This document shows, piece after piece, positions 50,439 through 60,730 of a stretch of DNA of 64,000 nt; position 1 is the stretch's first letter, and each line of letters starts with the position of its first letter. The notes beneath the pieces were generated by a model. The model was not told where the DNA came from. It did not search any database and saw only the letters and a list, made by a program, of their open reading frames with translations. Made by a program: the position numbers and the translations under genes. The stretch covers positions 14,663,195 through 14,727,194 of the forward strand of contig JABAKD010000012.1 of the NCBI GenBank assembly GCA_012845835.1, in the 5' to 3' direction. Origin of the DNA: Undaria pinnatifida. Lineage: Eukaryota; Sar; Phaeophyceae; Laminariales; Alariaceae.

Positions 50439-52910
50439 TTATCTCTTTGCAGCTATACAGCCCTCTGCGTCATGACGTTTCCGCATAAACGCATCTGCCT
50501 CCTCCTCGACCCGTCGAAACATCTGCCGGCCTGCTGTCCAGTATTTTGCAACCCTTCGGACTTCATGCAAAACCCCGTCATATCTTCTTCCAGGCGCAAC
50601 ATCCCATCCTTCTCTCGCCCCCCTGAGTAGCCCTTTTATCTCACACACATCTACTTTCCAGCTCCGGGACAAGCCGTGGTCACAGGTGTCGTCCCTTCTC
50701 CCCCCCGGTTCTTGCCTCCAATTTTTATCGCGCATAGGGTTCAGCAATCCCACTGCTCGTCGATTGTTCATCGAGTGTTGCTAACTCACGCTCTCGCGCG
50801 TTCCGCAAGTCAATTTGTGCACAAGAAAAAGTCTCCACGAATTTGAGCGAGTATGTATGCACTCGGGGGGATTCGAACTCACGAAACTGACCTATATTCC
50901 AGGCTCGAGGATAACCCCATGCGCCACCGGGGCGATCGGCTTAGGGTCAGGGTTAGGGTTAGCCTTTACCCCCAACCAATTCCCCAAACATCACCGTCCA
51001 TGGCAAGCGCTTCTCCCCCGTACGTGCCGCGAATTTCGAGAACAACATCGTCCGTTTCAGCAGTGTCGCCTCAATGCTCTCGGAGTCTGTCTTGGCAAGC
51101 GCGTTGGCGTACGAGGGTGTGTGGTCGTCGTGCTTCTGTTTCCGCCAGCCGAGGCATCGGAGGAGCATGGAGTGAAGAACCTGCCTTACCCTGTGGTAGA
51201 CAGGCGTGTTCAGACTCCACGTCGCGCATTCTTACGTTAGTGTCTCGACGACCTCGTCTTTCAGCATCGATCGGCACCTTCAGTCGTAAGCGCACACCCG
51301 GGCGGACATAGATTTCCATCTTGTACCGCTGGAAGCACGCCCAGGCCCTCTGAAGCCGCCGCGTTATCGCGACGCTGAGCTCTCTATCCGTGCTGGTAGC
51401 CCCGCTCAAGTACACTAATCCGATCGTTTGTTTGTACACCTGGCTGGCTGCAGTGATGGTGAACGACACATTCTGCCCATATTGGTCTGCAGGCACTTAT
51501 CTCCGCTTTGGCCTCGGAGACCGTAAGCCCGAACGCCGAGCACGCAGTCACGATCACCGTCATCATCCTTTGCAGCCCTCTTGGTGATCGCGATACGATG
51601 CCCGCATACCATCAGCGTACAGCATATCCCACAACCCCTGCACCTCCTCCTCCTCCTCCCCCCCCGCTGGTCGACTTTCCCCGTTCGTGGCTTGCCTTTC
51701 TTCTCCTCCTTCTCCTTCTATCGTTGGAGCTGCACTATGCTGTACATGATGGTTGCATCAGCGAGGAAATTTTTCCCGGCCACACGCAGTACCCGTCGTG
51801 AAGAGCGTGTTGCACAGCTGTGGCGCGAGCACACGCCCTTGCCGAAGACCCTGCCCCACGTCGAACTTACTCGAGCACTCCCCATTATCCAACCGCACGC
51901 ATGCTTGCATGCCTGTATGCCGTCGTGGAATATTGCATGCCTGCATGCCGTAGTGGAATTGGCGGATGACGGTGAGCTTTCTCGTTGGCACGCCAAAACG
52001 AATAAGCTCAGTCAACCGAAGGGTTCGGTGGACGGAATCATATGCTTTGATAGGTCGACAAAGCACAAGTACAAGGGAGTGTCCTTCTTCCACGCCATTT
52101 TCTGCAGGCGTCGCACAACGAACATCATGTCAACCGTCGAGCGCTGGGGTCTAAACCCACACTGTCCCCCCGGGAAAATGTTCTCGCGTTCGCAGTAGTC
52201 ACTAATAAGGCGACTCGCGATTACTTTCAGAAGTGCTTTGCCGGCGTGTGCCACGAGGGAGATGCCACGGCAGTTGCCACACTCCGACTGATCTTTGTTC
52301 TTGTGCAGTACCTTGATCGCGTTGCATATTTTATTTTTGCGGAACGCCACCTCCCCTCCACACAGCGACGATGCTCTCGTGGAGCTTTCCGAGCGTGTCC
52401 AAAAATGTATTCTTCGTCGGCCAAGACCTTCAGGAGCTCGGCCGGGAGGCCATCGGGCCCGACCGCCTTGCGGTTGGCGAACGCACGGATTGTTTCCTCT
52501 ACTTCGTACCTAGACGGGACATCGTCCAGTGGTCAGCACGAGGGTTACGTCGTAAAAGCTCCCCCACAATGGGCGGATCAAGGGTCGGCGACGTGGTGTC
52601 AGCAGTTTATGGAACCGCCTCACCCACCGCTCCCGGAAGAGGGCATCGTCCCACAGCAACCGATCTTCCTCATCTTTGATGTACTGCGAATTAAACATCC
52701 TCTTCTCTTTCCCGTCCAATGTCTTGAGATGTTTGCAGAAGCGAAACTGATCAACTTCTCCGATACGCCCTTCCTTCGAGTTGGCTGACGTAATCTTCTT
52801 CTGTTAAGTGTATGCTTAAGCATAGTAGAGGTTTCCAGTGATAGGTTGGCTACTTGGTAGCGGGATATCGGGATGACGGAATATGTCCCGGGCTGTTTCG
52901 CCGTCACGTC
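50439..52910 (-). pseudogene. decayed non-LTR retrotransposon (LINE) with reverse transcriptase, interrupted by a SINE
   Basis: Read from 52910 down to 50439. N-terminal flank with DEEDRLLWDDALFRERWVRRF (about 52680-52600). RT blocks near 52310-52060: [40 protein letters not shown] and [12 protein letters not shown] frameshift precedes YDSVHRT (52060-52040). An in-frame duplication gives GMQACNIPRRHTGMQAC (51960-51905), then FDVGQGLRQGRVLAP. The catalytic YADD is YADG followed by a frameshift (about 51605). Then MMTVIVTACSAFGLTVSEAK (51565-51510), YKQTIGLVYLSGA, ITRRLQRAWACFQRYKMEI and MLLRCLGWRKQKHDDHT. The last part resumes at 50636 as YSGGREKD and ends with FRRVEEEADAFMRKRHDAEG. By established knowledge this is a LINE-type polymerase copying by target-primed reverse transcription. 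No intact endonuclease region was seen. Confidence 0.88.
50637..50959 (-). mobile_element. tRNA-derived SINE nested in the LINE, with target-site duplication
   Basis: A 323-base insertion splits the LINE frame between ..ELVGGKG and YSGG.. . On the plus strand TAGCCCTTT (50628-50636) and TAGCCTTT (50960-50967) flank it as a target-site duplication. On the minus strand the head reads CCCCGGTGGCGCATGGGGTT (A box TGGCGCATGGG) and later GTGAGTTCGAATCCC (B box). The body matches the copy at 1690-1965. Just inside the head end lies a TTAGGGTCAGGGTTAGGGTT run of telomere type. Confidence 0.82.
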
Positions 52911-52929
52911 TCCTTTTTTTTCCTATTTT

Positions 52930-53400
52930 AAACCGAGTGCTGTTTTGCTCTCCACGTTGCGCCTCGGAATGGAGCCGTGATAATAACTATATAGTCTATA
53001 TGGTCATTCTTTTTTTCGGGGACTCTGTTTTGCTTCACGTCTGCAGGGCTTGAACGAATGAAACACGTAAAAGTCTTCGGGAGGCGGCTCCAACGTGTAA
53101 AAGGCTTCGGGGGGCGGCTCGAACGCCCTTCGCCCTTCCTTATCCAGTGGGCACCTCGACGTGAACGCGGATGGATTCTGAGCGAGACAAGGGAGAAGTT
53201 GCAAAAATATTGTATTTTGAGGAGGTTATCTTGCGACTTCGGTTGTATCTTAACGTCTGCAGCCGTCTGAACAATTTCCGAAATTGGCATCATTTCCAAA
53301 CGGTAGGTAGTTGCTACAGTTTTGAATTTTGCGGTGGTATACTCTCGAGCGTTTGTTTTGCTTGACGTCTGCAGGGTTTGAGCGCCTGTAATAATACCAG
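52930..53400. repeat. degenerate tandem pieces with ACGTCTGCAGG word
   Basis: GTTTTGCTTCACGTCTGCAGGG (near 53028), TTAACGTCTGCAG (53253), GTTTTGCTTGACGTCTGCAG (53355) and AACGTCTGCAGGAGG (53528) recur. A short tandem AAAGTCTTCGGGAGGCGGCTC/AAAGGCTTCGGGGGGCGGCTC pair sits at 53070-53120. No gene. Confidence 0.5.
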
Positions 53401-54480
53401 TAGTAGATAGCTCTAATTCGTCTTCATATTATTGCGTTTGGTGCTGTTGAAATGTTTCTCATTTCGAGCGTGCTTGGTCTGCACGTCAACATGATATAGG
53501 CTCAAAAACGTTTTTCGCGACCTTCTTACGCAAAATAACGTCTGCAGGAGGAGTTGTGAAGAACGTGCATAACTCCGGGTGAATACACTCATGACAAAAT
53601 AGTATCTGATTAAATAATATTCGGGCACGCGCCAACAACAACGTATAACAACGATGGACAACCTACAAAAATAAATAAACAAATAACGCGTGAGCGATGA
53701 CGTGCTTTTTCGTACACGTATATACTACGACATCTATCTATCTGCGAAAGGTTCCCTACGGCCGGGAACGAAGGCGGGGCTACAACTTTATTTAGGAAGT
53801 AAAGTTCTATCGATGTTGACTTTTTTGTTTAGTTTAATTTAGTTTTTTTTTCAACAGTCGCGTTGGCTATTTTGTTTTTGTTTTGTTTCGCTTGTGCCTT
53901 TTTCGCACTATGCTTAGGGGGGATGTTACGAATCATGTGTGACAGTTGCGAGTTTTATGGTTAGAGTATCAGAGGCGCTTCGTAATATCAGGGGACGCGT
54001 TTGATGCGGCCCCAGGTTGGTTTTATTTCATAGGAAGTTTTGGCTCACAACCAGAATAACCAAATCAACCAACCCGCCTACCTCCGTCCAACTTCCTTGG
54101 TCGCTGTCCATAGACCTTGGAAATAAGGAACCCGTTTACCATATGTAACACCTTTCCTTGCAGGGAGACCTGTGTGCCTTTGCGCCGGAAGCCTGCTGGT
54201 ATTCCCTGGGACGCATGCAAGCGCACATCCGATCTTCGGTCGGATCATAGATTATGCTGCGGTCAGTGCTCGTTGTACCACAGTCATGACGCAGGCATGC
54301 CACCCTGCCAAGCTCGTAGACTATGCAGCATGTATCGTATGTCCCACATCCCGACCCCAGCGCTCAATTATCTTCCGATCCGGTACAGATGATATCGCTT
54401 GGTACGGCTGGAAGCCGTTTTAAACTATTAATTGTACCAAGTTCTGTACTATACCCAACAGTGCCGGTGTCCGTTATAAT
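53400..54480. other. intergenic, no recognised gene
   Basis: 54117-54423 has overlapping Cys-rich frames without a recognisable domain. A tandem pair of CATAGATTATGCTGCGGTCA/CGTAGACTATGCAGCATGTA blocks suggests repeat origin. Confidence 0.4.
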
Positions 54481-54720
54481 GCAGCGTGGGTATAGGCACA
54501 ATTCGACACAAGTCGATGAGGGAAGAAAATGCTGAATTATGCTCGCAATGAAAGTGAAGACACATACCGTGGTGGGGGGGGGGGAGGAAGGCCCGCTATG
54601 TAACCCCGGATCTGAGTTATTACTGGGGGGGAACGCGAGAGTAATGGGAAGATAATCAATGGATGTTTTTGTTGTTTCTTCAAAAGAATTAAAAAAAAAT
54701 ATGTAATGCTGACGGTGTTG
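54480..54720. repeat. SINE body copy, plus orientation
   Basis: ACAATTCGACACAAGTCGAT, GAGGGAAGAAAATGC, CCGTGGTGGGG, and AACCCCGGATCTGAGTTATTAC are the reverse complements of the SINE body blocks at 200-350 and 13440-13620. No tRNA head was recognised to its left. Confidence 0.6.
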
Positions 54721-55555
54721 TTGTCTATTAATAGCACAAAACTGGACCCATACGGAGATCACCACTGCTTGATGTTTCATTTGTCAAAACGATCCGGAAT
54801 GTACGTATTGATGTGCGTAGTTTGTTGCTGCTGCTGCCGTTGTGATGTGCTTTGTGTAGTTGTTGTTGCGGCACCCCTCTACCACCGCCCTTTCTACAAG
54901 AGCTCGAGACGGCTAGACGCGAAGCCTGCTACCTCCTCCTCCTCTCGCCCCTCCACACGCCTGCGTTGGGTGTTGGGCTGTTGGGCTTGTGGGCTGTGCT
55001 GCTGTGGCCTCTTGCTGTGATGACGCTGCCCTAGGTTTTTCTCTATGATATCTTCTCAGTACTACTCGTAGCCTGTGCTGATGAAGCGGCTGTGAGTTTT
55101 GCCCTCAGGCTGCGTCATTGTAAGCTTTGCCCAGCAGGCAGAACCGGCTTTTTCCTGGAATTTGCTGGCGTTTGTGATTTTATTTTATTTTTAAAAATGT
55201 TCACGGTCAACTTATAATATTAGGTTCACTCACGAACCAAAGGTCGCCACGAAACGGTATATCGTGGAGCTTGAGTTCGTAGTACCCTAAAGGTTTGTGG
55301 GATTGTTGGGCCTTGATTGAGTTGATCTTAGGCTCCCGCTATACGGGAAAACTGTTGTAGAAAGACCGGTATACCATGCCGTTTTGGGGTTTTTAGTTCT
55401 TTGTTCAGAGAGTCATTGGGGGTTTAGCTCACACAGAACCGAAGTAACTAAACTTTGCATTATAAAACCACAAATAAATTATGTATCGAGCGGACTAGAG
55501 AAGAAACATTTATTTCTTGTCTCGAATACATGTATACATACACGTTTTCGTTTTT
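54720..55555. other. intergenic, no recognised gene
   Basis: Perfect CTATTAATAG at 54725. CTG/CTT-rich from 54820 to 55020, with no convincing exon. Confidence 0.4.
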
Positions 55556-55559
55556 CCAG

Positions 55560-55737
55560 TTTAAACTGCTTTGAAAGCGACGACGCACCCCCCTGTCGTG
55601 CTTGGAAGTTTGTCGGTGCATTCCACGACACTCGCAGCAAAACAATTAGCAAGAAATCCACGAGCACGGCACAAAGACCCGAAGGCGCGAGTGGATCAAG
55701 CGACGCTTGTAGCGGAAGAAGAGCAGCCAGGGTATAA
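55560..55737 (+). CDS. putative terminal exon of an unidentified gene
   Basis: The acceptor CGTTTTTCCAG is followed by one codon-completing base and 57 codons, and the frame ends at TAA just past a possible donor (AGG then GTATAA). The peptide begins LNCFESDDAPPCRAWKFVGA, then becomes Ser/Lys/Thr-rich and ends SGRRAARV. Composition is similar to the exons of the 29.7-45.2 kb gene. No partner exon was found, so this is tentative. A (TAG)n tract lies downstream at 55865-55910. Confidence 0.3.
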
Positions 55738-55739
55738 TA

Positions 55740-56990
55740 TGCAGGAAGGCGGGCACGGCCAGCAGTTTGTTGGCCGTGGAGCTGCGTTTGTTTGCCCTTG
55801 ATCACACACGGTCTCGATCGCGAAAACAAAATTCTCTCGTACCACTATTGCATATATAGCAGTATGTAGTAGTAGCAGTAATAATAGTAGTAGTCGTAGT
55901 AGTAGTGCAGCAGTAGTCCGTTTTATCATGTATTACTTATTAGAGCGCTGGGCCGCTTTAAGCTGGAAAATAACCCGGGAAGTGTCACGCGCTCTCCATC
56001 AAACACAGCAACTAGGTAGACACAGGCGGCGCCAAATGAGCTGAAACTTTGTGAGGGTCAGCAAGGTGATGAATAGGGCCAATCAGGTGACTGTTTGCGT
56101 CGCAGGACGGCCTGGACAGAAAAACCCAAGATTCGAAATTTGAGAAGATTTCCCTACGACCAAAAGGCACATACATGAAGCACACACGCACGAACACTCA
56201 CACACTTTTGGAACATGGGTGTGGCAGCTGGAAGTTGCCTCTTTTTTTCGCCGATACGAGCACAACTACTTGTAGACACGGGCGATGCGGAACGAGCTGA
56301 TACTTCGTGAGCGTTGGTAAGGAGATGAGTGGAGAGGATGATTGCGCCTGAGGGCCTGCCATCTCCAATGCGGAAAATTCAAGGGGATTGACCCTCTCAT
56401 GGACAAAGCGGACACGAATACACACGGGTATGGTTTTTGATCATTGGTTTGGAGATTTCTTTTTCGTTTCGGTTTCTAAATAAACTGTATTGTAGAGTAC
56501 ACGATATGTGTTGGTGTGCTGCTTCATTGGTTACGTTGGACAGTCGTGCGAGGAAATTGCGAACGTTTCTTCCATGGCATACATGATTGTGCAATGAAAG
56601 TACGGTAATGCAGCGCTAACGGTATGTGTTGGCATGCGGTTTCCCGGCGTACTGCTTAATTACTCAGGTTCGGCGATCGTACGAGGAAGTTGCCCAAGTT
56701 TCTTCCGTGACCAATGATACATGCGTGCACGTACTACAGTTAATGCAGGTATGCAGAAGAGGCGCGGTGTGTTTCGGCGGATTGCGGAACTTATATCCCT
56801 GTACACAGTTCTTCGTGTTCGCTCACGAAAAAGCTTGGGGATGAAGTACAAAAAACTCCATGCGTGATACCACGTATCAGCATCCTTGCATCCAACCCAC
56901 AGCTGACATTGATACCAGGTAGTAATAACAGTGTCATGTCGGGCGGGTGCATAAAAGCAACCTCGTATCATTTCTATACCTCGTACGTAC
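55740..56990. other. intergenic, tandem-like blocks, no recognised gene
   Basis: 56010-56180 and 56260-56420 are two diverged copies (GACACGGGCGATGCGGAACGAGCTGATACTTCGTGAG block versus GACACAGGCGGCGCCAAATGAGCTGAAACTTTGTGAG). 56470-56600 and 56620-56720 likewise share GTATGTGTTGG and a TACGAGGAAGTTGCCCAAGTTTCTTCC-type block. TACCAGGTA occurs at 56911. Confidence 0.5.
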
Positions 56991-56994
56991 AATT

Positions 56995-57345
56995 TTCTTT
57001 TTTTTTTCTTCGGGCACATCTCTTCGTGCTCGCACCTTTGTCCGCACGTTAGGGGGGTGAGCACAATTCGACCATTGGAGTCACGTTGCCGGGGGTTTGG
57101 GCGCGATCCGTGCAGTGTGTCGCACGTGGCAAGTCTTTTAAAGTTTTTGGCCTTGGGCACGGATAAGGCAAATCCCCGGGTTTCCGCGACATCCCCGGGG
57201 ATGATGCTTCCGCATCCCCTATCCCCGTGTATGCACGTACGATTTGGATGCAAACCGGGTTTTTCTGCTCGTAGATGGTACACGTACATTTCCCTATTGT
57301 TGCACAGAGCACCACGCTACGATCCTGCCGCCCAGCAGCAGTCTA
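56995..57345. repeat. dispersed repeat, copy 2 (partner at 2035-2390)
   Basis: Direct-orientation homologue of 2035-2390, see there. A 209-codon minus-strand frame covering 56660-57289 mostly reads this repeat. Fragments of the right end follow at about 57605-57665 and 57675-57760 (CCTGCCGCACAGCAGCAGCG). Confidence 0.65.
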
Positions 57346-57825
57346 GCCCCCTAGCAGCAGCAGCCTGCAACTCTATGCGCGTGTGGCCGCTGTTGTAGTA
57401 GCTGATTGCTTTGATCGGAGCCTGCGATGCTCTAGACCTGCCTATACGCCACTACCTCTCGCTGCTGCTGCTTCTGCTGCTTCTGTCTAGTGTCAAGTGA
57501 CATGCCGGCTTAAAATACAAGGATCTTTTGAATATCATATTAGTAATCAAACGGTCCTTACATTTATGTTCATATTGGTGTGCTTCGTATATGATATCGT
57601 ACCATACCAAGAGAGCACAACGCAACAACTCTGCCGCACAGCAGCAGCGGTAGGCAACACCATTATGTAAGATCGCAGATGACAGACAGCAGACGACATG
57701 CGGAGAGCACAACGCTACAACCCTGCCGCACAGCAGCAGCGGTATAGGCAACACCATTACTGTTCGCATGGCGTGTCCTCGCTATGCTGCGAGGAGTTGC
57801 TTGTGTCGGAGCCTGTCATAACTTG

Positions 57826-57993
57826 TCACCCCTCCATACCACACGTTTCTGCCGCTCTGGGTGCGCGTGTCCATCGGTGCGGAAACACAGGGACTTTGTA
57901 GTAGTAATAATTTAGATACCAACCCATCCTTATTAATAAAAATATTTCGAGGACGTCAGCCGTGAGTTTGACGAATTTCGGGTCAAAACTCAT
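57826..57993 (-). repeat. MS(F/I)D small-ORF repeat, copy 4 (55 codons, minus strand)
   Basis: On the minus strand the leader CGCAGCTTGCAAAT precedes MSFDPKFVKLTADVLEIFLL, and the frame stays open for 55 codons. Confidence 0.6.
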
Positions 57994-58098
57994 ATTTGCA
58001 AGCTGCGTTGTTGGTACTTGTAATACATTGTGTGGGTGAGTTTTTTCTTAATGGGAGGGGTCTTATTCTTTTGTTTCAAATGTATATACCCGGTACGA

Positions 58099-58170
58099 TT
58101 AAATAAAAAATACTCCATATATTGTAAGGACGTCAGCCGTGAGTTCGTCGAATTTCGGGTCAATACTCAT
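58099..58170 (-). repeat. MS(F/I)D small-ORF repeat, copy 5 (minus strand)
   Basis: Same leader on the minus strand, then MSIDPKFDELTADVLTIYGV and a stop after 23 codons. Confidence 0.6.
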
Positions 58171-58289
58171 ATTTGCAAGCTAGCTGCGTTGTTGGTACTT
58201 GTAATATACTAGACTATATGGGTGAGTTTTTTATTGGGAGAGGGTTGAAGAAAAATAAATAAATATATATATACATATACGAGGTATAT

Positions 58290-58561
58290 TGTGAAGTTAT
58301 AGGTGGGGACACTGAGTGCCCCCTGCAGGTCTGCCAATTGAGCAGGTCCTCGGAGAGTACTCACTTTCGTTTCCTTCGTAGAGACGTAGCTTTATTCGTT
58401 CCACCAGAGCCCCGGATAGCTTCTGAGATCGGAGGCACGTGTCTCAGATCTACTTCCTAACTTTCCCGAATGAGTATAAAATGCCAACCTTATTATACGA
58501 AACCCATCCAAATGATCTCAAATTCGGATAATTACAGGCTTTTCGAGGCCGTATCTTAACA
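58290..58561. repeat. left LTR of the TRIM-like element
   Basis: Contains CCCCCTGCAGGTCTGCCAAT, CACTTTCGTTTCCTTCGTAG and GCTTCTGAGATCGGAGGCAC. Differs from the right LTR at a handful of positions, including a short insertion (GAGTATA) near 58470. Confidence 0.85.
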
Positions 58562-58947
58562 CTAGCCCACCCTGATGAGTCGCATATGCAGAAATATGGG
58601 AGATTCGGGAAAACTCCGGTTCTACGAACTAGACCATGAGTCGAAGATGCGGCTCCTCAAAACCCACTCCCACACCTCTAACCGTCTGGCTATGGAGCCA
58701 GGAACACGCGAAGAAAGCAGTTAGTTGAAAGAAACGCAGACCCTACAACAAGGCAAAAGTCACCCATCAAAAACCTACCGTGTGCCGCCGGTCGGTGTGG
58801 CGAGGGGGGGCAGAGAAGGCCCTAGAACCTGCCGCATGCCGCCGGTGTGGCGGGGGGGGGCAGGAAAGGCTCTACGGCATACCAACCACAGAAAAGGTAC
58901 TATGGCGAGGCATTAATTTTTATTTCTGCCCTGCCGACGACGCCACA

Positions 58948-59215
58948 TGCGAAGTTAAAGGTGGGGACACAGAGTGCCCCCTGCAGGTCTGCCAATTGAG
59001 CAGGTCCTCGGAGAGTACTCACTTTCGTTTCCTTCGTAGAGATGTAGCTTTATTCGTTCCACCAGAGCCCCGGATAGCTTCTGAGATCGGAGGCACGTGT
59101 CTCCGATCTACTTCCTAACTTTCCCGAATATAAAACGCCAACCTTATCATACGAAACCCATCCAAATGATCTCAAATTCGGACAATTACAGGCTTTTCGA
59201 GGCCGTATCTTGACA
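58948..59215. repeat. right LTR of the TRIM-like element
   Basis: Near-identical partner of 58290-58561. Confidence 0.85.
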
Positions 59216-59900
59216 ATATGTTTTGTTTTCCTCCACTATAATGGTTGGTGTTGGTATTGTTACTTTAGGTGGGGAATTTTGAGCTAAATCTAACATCGTA
59301 TCTATTTTATAAATTTATTACTGTAGGTTCCACTACACTGCTCTATCATATGTACGGTAGGTGGTTTATTTTGTTTTTTTCCCGCTTCAGTATCGGGAGG
59401 AGTACAAAGTATCGGGAGGAGTACAAATACAGAGTATTACTAGTTATCTAATATGTTAATATTAGTACAGCATTGGAGAATAAAAGTCGGCTACTCCCCC
59501 TCCAAAAAAAAAGACGCTGTAGGAACTCGAACCCACGCTTCCAAATTGATACGCTGTCACTCTTAACATTTTATAAAAATATTTTCAGGACGTCAGCCGT
59601 GAGTTCGACGAATTTCGGGTCAATACTCATATTTGCAATCTGCGTTGTTGGTACTTGTAATATACGATGTGGGCAAAAATTTTCTTAATGGGAGGGGTCC
59701 TGATTTTTCGTTAAAAAAATGTTTTTCTCCACAATAATGATTGGTCTTGGTATTTTTACTTTGGGTGGGGAATTTTGAACTATATCTAACATCATACCAG
59801 GTTTCTATTTAACAAGAAAAAAATTCTGTAGTTTCCACAATCTATATTGCTCCATCATATGTATGGTGGATGGTTTGCGGATGGATGGCTTCTTGGTCAG
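59216..59900. repeat. tandem repeat units of the MS(F/I)D region, right part
   Basis: 59220-59370 and 59725-59880 are diverged copies (CCACTATAATGGTTGGTGTT, TAGGTGGGGAATTTTGAGCT, TATATCTAACATC and a GTTCCAC..CT..TCATATGTA block). Between them is the sixth small-ORF copy. The TRIM-like element interrupts this tandem series. At 59525-59545 GGAACTCGAACCCACG resembles an inverted tRNA B box without an A box. Confidence 0.6.
59571..59630 (-). repeat. MS(F/I)D small-ORF repeat, copy 6 (minus strand)
   Basis: Same leader, then MSIDPKFVELTADVLKIFL and TAA: 19 residues, the cleanest short form. Confidence 0.6.
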
Positions 59901-60730
59901 GGTTGTTAGTACTTGTGGTTAATAAGACTTAAGTGCGTAGGTAAGTTTTTTCTACCTGGGGGTGGTCTTTTTACTTTGTTTTTTGCTTTTTGCACTACAA
60001 TGGCGGGTTTTGGTATAGACTACTACATCGGGAGTATGAAGACGACAGTAGTGACCTTTTAATAGTAGAAATCATGTAAAAGTCCCACCCTACAAAAAAA
60101 GTTACGTCCAGAGGAGGCAGTTTTTTAAGGAGCATTTTCCTGTTTTTTTGCGAATATCGCAGGTGACAGACAACAGACAACATGCGGAGAGCAAAACGCT
60201 ACAGGTAGGACCATGTGAGCGTGCCGTATATCCTCTATTTACGGCGGCGAGTTGCTTTGGTCATAGCCTGTCACGTATTATTGTCCTCTTGCTCCCTCGT
60301 TCTCCATACATACGTGATATTTACATAATAATAATACCTGTTATTCTACAGTAAGCCGCATCCCATGCCACACGTGCCCCCTCTCGCTTCCTGGCGGTCC
60401 CTACGCTGCAGTTAGTTCGGCGTGTGATGACACTCTTCTCGAAAACATACATGTCATACGGTGTTAAAATGTTGTGTGTTGTCAAGTGGTGTTGTGTGTA
60501 TTTTCTCAACAATAGATGATCGGTCGTGGGCAAGCCTAGACTATATCGAGTACGCAAAAAGTGCTCAAAGTACTGCTGCTATTTATTGAGTACACCCAAG
60601 AAATACTGCGGGTGAAATGCGATTTCATTATTTTTCGGGCAAGTATTTTTTTTACGTACAACACGACAATATCCTATTGAATATATTAGGTGATACTGCT
60701 CCTTCAAGGAAGGATTTTCGATTTATATCG
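59900..60730. other. intergenic, repeat fragment only
   Basis: 60150-60205 matches the right end of the 2.0/57.0 kb repeat (ACATGCGGAGAGCA). Otherwise nothing recognised. Confidence 0.4.

Larger units (their letters stand above)
58290..59215. mobile_element. small non-autonomous LTR element (TRIM-like)
   Basis: Two long terminal repeats, 58290-58561 (272 bases) and 58948-59215 (268 bases), are nearly identical. Both begin TG and end CA (TGTGAAGTTA..TTAACA and TGCGAAGTTA..TTGACA). ATAT stands directly outside both ends as a 4-base target duplication. The internal 386 bases hold a duplicated GCCGCCGGT(C)GGTGTGGCG.GGGGGG CAG block but no gag or pol frame. The usual tRNA-primer site (starting TGG) is not evident just inside the left LTR. 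Structure fits a terminal-repeat retrotransposon in miniature, which must be moved by proteins from another element. Confidence 0.85.

Noticed and set aside
56660-57289. 209-codon minus-strand frame
   Set aside because: More than half lies in the dispersed repeat shared with 2035-2390, where the frame is broken.
58290-59215. Simple segmental duplication in place of an LTR element
   Set aside because: TG..CA ends and a matching ATAT outside both repeats favour an LTR insertion.
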